Positions 1-3,199 of a stretch of DNA of 7,443 nucleotides are shown in pieces. The position numbers and the translations under genes are program-made. Positions within the stretch are counted from its first letter, which is position 1; each line of letters starts with the position of its first letter. The notes under the pieces were generated by a model. The model did no database searches. It saw nothing but the letters and a program-made list of their open reading frames with translations, and was not told the DNA's origin. Source of the DNA: Prevotellaceae bacterium (GTDB lineage Bacteria; Bacteroidota; Bacteroidia; Bacteroidales; UBA932); contig JAIRXY010000061.1 in the NCBI GenBank assembly GCA_031268055.1, positions 1-7,443 of the forward strand. Direction: 5' to 3'.

Positions 1-109
1 TAAGCGATAAGCTCACGATTTTTTTATGTGCCTGCCTCAGTCGTAAATATGCTGAATAGCGCGACGAAAAACAAGGAGTAAGCATTATAAAATCAAAACA
101 GTTTTTAAA

Positions 110-823
110 ATGAAAAAAAATATTTTTTTAGTATTTTGTTTGGCAATTGCAGCCTCGGCAGCCAATGCTTATGATGTTATTGTCAAAAAAGACGGCAACG
201 AAATCGAGGGTTACGTCATTAAGGTGAGTGATACGGGAGTTGAGTACAGAAAAAAGAAAGATTCATCCGACCGTACCTATACGCTATCGAAGTCCGAAAT
301 CTTTATGATTAAGTATCATAACGGAGATAAAGAGGTGTTTGGGCAAAAGCAATCGACCGCTTCTCAGAATGGCGGCCAGCAATCCGGTAGCTTGGTACAG
401 AACAACACGAACTTCAAACGTAAGAGTCCAGGGTTAGCTTTTACGCTATCGTTTTTGATACCCGGTTTAGGTCAAATCTACAATGGCGAAGCCACAACGG
501 GTTTTGGGCTTATGGCTGCTGCTCTGATTGGGCCTGTTGCGGGATATGGCATCTTTATGGCTGATCCTGGAAATTCACAAGCGCAAGGCCTTGGCATTGC
601 AATTTGTGCGCTTTATCCTATAGCGTGGATATATTCGTTCATTGATGCACCGAAAACGGCAGCTGAAATTAACCGTCGGAGAGAACGAATCGTATTGAGC
701 TGGAACGTCGGCAGCGGGAGTACGCTTTCGCTTAACCCAAACTTGCTGTATGCTACCTCTACCAGTGGAGCAGCCATACGCCACCAACCGGCGTATGGAC
801 TTTCGTTGAAGTTAGATTTTTGA
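110..823 (+). CDS. Signal-peptide protein with TM2/DUF5683-like membrane domain
   Basis: 237 aa, function unknown. Residues 1-20 form a clear Sec signal peptide (KK, hydrophobic core, then Ala-Asn-Ala before Tyr21). Residues 21-78 are a small beta-rich domain (DVIVKKDGNEIEGYVIKVS, later IKYHNGDKEVF) of a kind common in Bacteroidota envelope proteins. Residues 79-105 are a Gln/Asn/Ser-rich linker. Two or three hydrophobic segments follow (about 107-149 and 158-178) around PGLGQIYNGE at 118-127, the signature of TM2/DUF5683-like membrane hairpins. After a basic patch (NRRRER, 189-194) the tail is beta-like and ends YGLSLKLDF, with a terminal Phe as in many outer-membrane strands. The ATG at 110 was chosen because the signal peptide starts there; no Shine-Dalgarno is close (AAGGAG at 73-78 is too far). 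A strong terminator follows 45 nt after the stop. Envelope location is likely; the biochemical role is not known to me. Confidence 0.85.
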   Translation: MKKNIFLVFCLAIAASAANAYDVIVKKDGNEIEGYVIKVSDTGVEYRKKKDSSDRTYTLSKSEIFMIKYHNGDKEVFGQKQSTASQNGGQQSGSLVQNNTNFKRKSPGLAFTLSFLIPGLGQIYNGEATTGFGLMAAALIGPVAGYGIFMADPGNSQAQGLGIAICALYPIAWIYSFIDAPKTAAEINRRRERIVLSWNVGSGSTLSLNPNLLYATSTSGAAIRHQPAYGLSLKLDF

Positions 824-827
824 GGTG

Positions 828-905
828 ATGATTATTGCCGCTGATTTACGGCAATTTACAAAGAAAGAAAAAGGCTGTCGATAAATCCGGCAGCCTTTTT
901 TGTGC
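828..905 (+). repeat. 78-bp direct repeat, copy 1 (contains terminator)
   Basis: This segment recurs at 2244-2321 with 77 of 78 bases identical; the only difference is A864 versus G2280. It holds two hairpins: ATTGCCG/CGGCAAT (834-840 with 849-855) and the terminator stem at 868-900. Weaker similarity continues a few bases upstream (TTTGAGG in both, with a one-base length difference). The two copies bound an AT-rich 1.3-kb segment carrying the toxin-antitoxin remnant. Confidence 0.95.
868..901 (+). terminator. Rho-independent terminator after the envelope protein gene
   Basis: A 13-bp stem (868-880 with 888-900, one T-G pair) with a 7-nt loop ATAAATC is followed by a T run (896-901). The stem starts with five A and ends in T, so it can terminate in both directions. 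It lies 45 nt after the stop at 823 and so ends the first gene's transcript. The distal side faces the 3' end of the minus-strand toxin remnant. Confidence 0.92.
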
Positions 906-1073
906 GCCAATACAGCAAGAATAAAAAAGAAAGTAACTTTCCATGTGGTACGATGTACATGCGTAACATTGCTGTTAACCTAACTTGGGCGCTTGTTGTA
1001 CCCTTGCAAGCCTATTTTTTATGGGAACAAAGGGGGCGATTGACGCATAGGAATATTAGTGATTTTGATAATT

Positions 1074-1291
1074 TTACCAAACAATTTTATTTATTCTGTC
1101 ATTCAGCTGCTTGATTTTTTCAATAAGCTTACTGAAAGGTTTTGATTGCCCGTAAATCATTGTGCCTTGCATTATTTCGTAATCGTCTTTCCAACGTTCA
1201 ATTACGCTTTCAGGTGGTATTATTTTTATGGTTTGAGGTGCAAGTGTTGAATAATCGAAACCTTTCTATCTGGTATTTGTAAGAAAATCAT
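1074..1291 (-). pseudogene. Internally deleted AbiEii-type nucleotidyltransferase toxin
   Basis: Read on the minus strand, an ATG (1291-1289) overlaps the antitoxin stop (ATGA), the usual arrangement for AbiEi/AbiEii pairs. It opens MIFLQIPDRK, then drifts out of frame and stops. In another frame, 1265-1074 encodes 63 residues including FDYSTLAPQTIKIIPP, ERWKDDYEIMQGTMIYG and a coiled, charged end LIEKIKQLNDRINKIVW before TAA. To my eye this is the conserved C-terminal end of AbiEii/AbiGii nucleotidyltransferase toxins. The whole middle, including the nucleotidyltransferase GS...DxD active site, is missing, and a TAG at 1268-1266 closes the C-terminal frame just upstream. The remnant is therefore an internal deletion with a frame change, and no toxin activity is expected. 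The family assignment rests on recalled motifs, not a search. Confidence 0.75.
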
Positions 1292-1896
1292 AGCGATAAA
1301 AATAATTTATGAATCCAAATGGGTATCAGCTTCAAGTCCGCTTCAAATTCCTGTTTTGTAACATGTGAAAAATGTGATTTGATAATTTCTTTTTGTCTAT
1401 CTGTAACTTCTCCTTCGCCTATTTCGCGCAATGCAGAAACTATAAGCATCAAAAATTCAGATTTATAAGCCAATCGATTGACTTCCGAAGTGTGCTTAAA
1501 CAAAATACTTTTTCCATTTCCAACATTTACTCTCCGCGCCGCACCATCGGTCAAATACACCACATTTGCAGGTACTTGGGTCGAAATATTGAGCAAATTT
1601 AAGGCGTGAATGCCTGTTGGAACAATGCGCGCCTTGTCGCGTTTGGCAATGGCTTTGGCGATTTCGTCAAGTGTCGGGTTGCCCGAAATTTTTACGCCAT
1701 ACAGCGCTTTTTCTCTTGGGGGATACCAATAAATACCGTTGGCAAGCCGTACAAGCAAGCCCGAATTTACTAACCTTTGCAAAGATTTTTTTACGGCCTC
1801 GGGCGCTCCCAAAGCAGCAAAATTTTTTATGAAAAATATTTTTCCTCGCTTGTGCCTTTTTATTTTCTCCTCTATTTGATTTACAATTGTTTGCAT
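1288..1896 (-). CDS. AbiEi/DUF6088-type antitoxin and transcriptional regulator
   Basis: 202 aa, apparently full length. Residues about 18-60 look like a winged helix-turn-helix (GKIFFIKNFAALG, VKKSLQRLVNSGLLVRLANG, IYWYPP), which in this family binds the locus's own promoter. The remainder (about 65-200) includes KARIVPTGIHALNLL and VVYLTDGAARRVNVG, typical of DUF6088/AbiEi antitoxin domains. In intact type IV systems the antitoxin counters a nucleotidyltransferase toxin encoded immediately downstream; here the stop overlaps the start of that gene, which is mostly deleted. The ATG at 1896 is preceded by an AT-rich leader, an inverted-repeat operator and a promoter. The gene is more AT-rich than the 3200-7184 operon, which fits an acquired module. 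It may now be an orphan repressor, an anti-toxin acting against a related system elsewhere, or simply decaying. Confidence 0.8.
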   Translation of the reverse strand: MQTIVNQIEEKIKRHKRGKIFFIKNFAALGAPEAVKKSLQRLVNSGLLVRLANGIYWYPPREKALYGVKISGNPTLDEIAKAIAKRDKARIVPTGIHALNLLNISTQVPANVVYLTDGAARRVNVGNGKSILFKHTSEVNRLAYKSEFLMLIVSALREIGEGEVTDRQKEIIKSHFSHVTKQEFEADLKLIPIWIHKLFLSL

Positions 1897-1913
1897 ATCA
1901 TTTTATTACTTTA

Positions 1914-1948
1914 TATTGTCCCCAATTTATTATATTTCGGGGACAATA
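1914..1948. promoter_or_regulatory. Inverted-repeat operator upstream of the antitoxin
   Basis: A perfect 10-bp inverted repeat, TATTGTCCCC (1914-1923) and GGGGACAATA (1939-1948), is separated by a 15-bp AT-rich spacer. It lies 18 bp upstream of the antitoxin start and just downstream of the predicted transcription start. AbiEi-family antitoxins autoregulate by binding inverted repeats at their promoter, so this is the likely binding site. Its G/C-rich arms stand out in an otherwise AT-rich leader. Confidence 0.75.
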
Positions 1949-1957
1949 ATTCGGCTG

Positions 1958-1986
1958 TAAAGATACAACTTTTTTCCAATACCAAA
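1958..1986 (-). promoter_or_regulatory. Candidate Bacteroidota promoter of the antitoxin
   Basis: On the minus strand, TTTG (1986-1983) is followed after 17 nt by TATCTTTA (1965-1958). This is close to the Bacteroidota TTTG / TAnnTTTG consensus, with the last base of the -7 box off. The predicted start of transcription, around 1951, falls at the edge of the inverted-repeat operator, so a bound repressor would block initiation or early elongation. Confidence 0.5.
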
Positions 1987-2147
1987 TACATTATTTTCTG
2001 ATTTTCAATAAGGTTTAATTGTTAATCGTGTGAAGTTGGGATAAATTTCATAGATTTACTGCTCAAAAACGGGTAAAGATTTTGGAAGTAAGTAGCGTAT
2101 GGAGCTGCCTCGAAAGTTCATTGCATGGATTTTGTCCTGTTTAATGG
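1987..2147. other. Intergenic stretch with no gene seen
   Basis: This AT-rich stretch between the antitoxin promoter and the hairpin cluster has no open frame with coding character on either strand. The small plus-strand frame that runs through 1777-2001 is antisense to the antitoxin and its promoter. I see no tRNA, repeat or operator here. Confidence 0.5.
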
Positions 2148-2174
2148 TTTGGCCTGCGCGGGTTGCTATTTTTG
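2148..2174 (+). promoter_or_regulatory. Possible promoter of a short transcript ending at 2317
   Basis: TATTTTTG (2167-2174) matches the Bacteroidota -7 box TAnnTTTG exactly. TTTG at 2148-2151 lies 15 nt upstream, shorter than the usual spacing. A transcript beginning near 2182 would run through three hairpins to the terminator at 2284-2317. The evidence is motif only. Confidence 0.25.
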
Positions 2175-2210
2175 CAGGGCAACACCTTGCTATCCGTGAC
2201 ATCCCCCTGT

Positions 2211-2248
2211 ATCATTTGCCTCATAGGTGGAGCTTTGAGGCAAATGAT
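2211..2248. repeat. 13-bp perfect inverted repeat beside repeat copy 2
   Basis: ATCATTTGCCTCA at 2211-2223 is perfectly complementary to TGAGGCAAATGAT at 2236-2248, with a 12-nt loop (2224-2235). Its right arm overlaps the first five bases of the second 78-bp repeat copy (ATGAT, from 2244). The first repeat copy has no such partner arm, so the hairpin is specific to this boundary. Confidence 0.85.
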
Positions 2249-2321
2249 TATTGCCGCTGATTTACGGCAATTTACAAAGGAAGAAAAAGGCTGTCGATAA
2301 ATCCGGCAGCCTTTTTTGTGC
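2244..2321 (+). repeat. 78-bp direct repeat, copy 2 (orphan terminator)
   Basis: This is the second copy of the 828-905 sequence, with one substitution (G2280 for A864) and the same orientation. It carries the same 7-bp hairpin and the same terminator but follows no plus-strand gene. The near-identity of a noncoding segment over 78 bp indicates recent duplication, gene conversion or a common mobile origin. Confidence 0.95.
2284..2317 (+). terminator. Orphan Rho-independent terminator upstream of nitroreductase
   Basis: A 13-bp stem (2284-2296 with 2304-2316), a 7-nt loop ATAAATC and a T run (2312-2317) are identical to the terminator at 868-901. There is no plus-strand gene for it to serve. 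It would insulate the nitroreductase promoter at 2343 from upstream transcription. Confidence 0.88.
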
Positions 2322-2342
2322 CCGCAAATCAAATCTTTTATG

Positions 2343-2350
2343 TACCTTTG
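2343..2350 (+). promoter_or_regulatory. Bacteroidota -7 promoter box of the nitroreductase
   Basis: TACCTTTG followed by C is an exact TAnnTTTG match, placed about 50 nt before the chosen start codon. The best -33 candidate is TTTG ending at 2318, inside the terminator's T run, with a rather long 24-nt spacer. Transcription should start near 2356. The box sits just after the terminator, so the gene has its own isolated promoter. Confidence 0.6.
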
Positions 2351-2399
2351 CCGAGAATTTTGAATAAATTTGTAGTTATGCTTTATGCCTTACACTCTC

Positions 2400-3032
2400 A
2401 TGAAAAAAATCAACATCTACCAAGTCACAACGCTCCTGCTGGGGTTGGCGTTCATTATTTTGGCATATACCAAAACATCATCCGAAAAAAAAGCTATGGA
2501 AACAAGTAAAAAAGAGGCGGTGATTGAAAATATTCATAGCCGCAAGAGCGTACGCAAGTATGTTGCCGGCCGTCCGGTGAGCAAGGACGACCTGCTTACT
2601 CTGGTCAAAGCTGGAATGGCTGCGCCAAGCGCAAAGAACGTGCAGCCGTGGGCATTTGTAGCGCTCTCGGAGCGCAGCACGCTCGACAAGCTGGCCGATG
2701 AGCTGGCTTACGCCAAGATGCTTAAGGCTGCTCCGTCGGCCATTGTTGTGTGCGGCCGCTTAGATAGGGACGCAGGCGGAGAACTTTGGCAGCTGGACTG
2801 CTCGGCCGCAGCGCAAAACATACTGCTCGCCGCCGAAGCAATGGGGCTGGGCGCTGTGTGGACTGCCGCCTACCCCTACAAGGACAGAGCGGACGCCGTT
2901 GTAAGGGCGCTCAACCTGCCGCCGCACATTATCCCGCTGTGCGTTATTCCGGTGGGATACCCCGATGGCGCCGAAACGCCAAAGGATAAATGGAAAGAAG
3001 AAAATTTGAAGTGGGAAAAGTGGGGAGAGTGA
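2400..3032 (+). CDS. Membrane-anchored nitroreductase-family FMN oxidoreductase
   Basis: 210 aa from the ATG at 2400. An in-frame ATG at 2385 adds MPYTL; 2400 is preferred because it gives MKKINIYQ directly before a hydrophobic segment (about 8-23) and a usual leader length. That segment looks like a signal anchor; another in-frame Met (residue 33, 2496) would give a soluble protein. The rest is a compact nitroreductase fold: HSRKSVRKY (46-54, FMN phosphate contacts), APSAKNVQPWAF (75-86), SAAAQNILLAAEAMGLGAVW (135-154) and IPVGYP (183-188), ending in a Lys/Trp-rich tail. Members use FMN and NAD(P)H to reduce nitro compounds, quinones or flavins; the substrate here cannot be told. It is probably monocistronic, since tandem repeats follow its stop and parC starts 167 bp on. 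It is richer in GC than the upstream segment, like the operon that follows. Confidence 0.88.
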   Translation: MKKINIYQVTTLLLGLAFIILAYTKTSSEKKAMETSKKEAVIENIHSRKSVRKYVAGRPVSKDDLLTLVKAGMAAPSAKNVQPWAFVALSERSTLDKLADELAYAKMLKAAPSAIVVCGRLDRDAGGELWQLDCSAAAQNILLAAEAMGLGAVWTAAYPYKDRADAVVRALNLPPHIIPLCVIPVGYPDGAETPKDKWKEENLKWEKWGE

Positions 3033-3036
3033 TGGT

Positions 3037-3091
3037 GAATTAGGAATTAGGAATTAGGAATTAAGAATTAAGAATTAAGAATTAAGAATAC
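3037..3091. repeat. Heptamer tandem array (GAATTAG/GAATTAA)
   Basis: Seven consecutive 7-bp units, three GAATTAG then four GAATTAA (3037-3085), are followed by a partial unit GAATAC. The array begins 5 bp after the nitroreductase stop. Bases 3038-3054 pair with 3121-3137 (16 of 17), so the array is the left arm of an inverted repeat. Such AT-rich heptamer arrays occur between genes in Bacteroidota; their role is not settled as far as I know. Confidence 0.9.
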
Positions 3092-3120
3092 AAGATTTTT
3101 GTTGACGCTGCATACTATCT

Positions 3121-3161
3121 ATTCGTAATTCCTAATTAAAAACTTTCAACTTTCAACTTTC
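3121..3161. repeat. Inverted-repeat arm and AACTTTC heptamer array
   Basis: ATTCGTAATTCCTAATT (3121-3137) is the reverse complement, with one mismatch, of 3038-3054 in the GAATTAG array. It is followed by three perfect copies of another heptamer, AACTTTC (3141-3161). The whole block sits between the nitroreductase and parC and must contain, or lie next to, the parC promoter; I could not find a convincing -7 box in it. Confidence 0.85.
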
Positions 3162-3199
3162 CACTACGCAAAGCAACGGGCAATTTTCAAATAGTAAAC

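Larger units (their letters stand above)
2182..2317 (+). ncRNA. Possible structured small RNA with three hairpins
   Basis: Three stems follow in series on the plus strand. The first is a perfect 13-bp stem ATCATTTGCCTCA/TGAGGCAAATGAT (2211-2223 with 2236-2248, 12-nt loop). The second is a 7-bp stem ATTGCCG/CGGCAAT (2250-2256 with 2265-2271). The third is the terminator stem (2284-2296 with 2304-2316). No plus-strand gene precedes this terminator: the gene to the left is on the minus strand, its 5' end facing this way. The terminator is thus either a relic of duplication or the 3' end of a noncoding RNA. The start is a guess from a -7-like motif. A minus-strand frame also crosses the region, ending at 2141 with residues NSNPRRPNH; I do not recognise it. 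Confidence 0.25.

Noticed and set aside
4..13. GCGATAAGCT shared by the left edge and 7347-7356
   Set aside because: A 10-base match is expected by chance in a window of this size.
73..78. AAGGAG as the ribosome binding site of the first gene
   Set aside because: It is over 30 nt from the ATG at 110, too far to act on it, and Bacteroidota rarely rely on such sites.
828..905. Integron attC site
   Set aside because: A GTTRRRY-like string (GTTAGAT, 811-817) sits near copy 1 but is absent from copy 2, no matching RYYYAAC partner is seen, and there is no integron integrase. The hairpin is an ordinary terminator.
902..1114. 70-aa plus-strand frame starting inside the terminator region
   Set aside because: It begins with a non-ATG codon right after the T run, has no family features and overlaps the toxin remnant's 3' end.
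3037..3161. CRISPR array
   Set aside because: The repeats are 7 bp, contiguous and without spacers; no cas genes are present.
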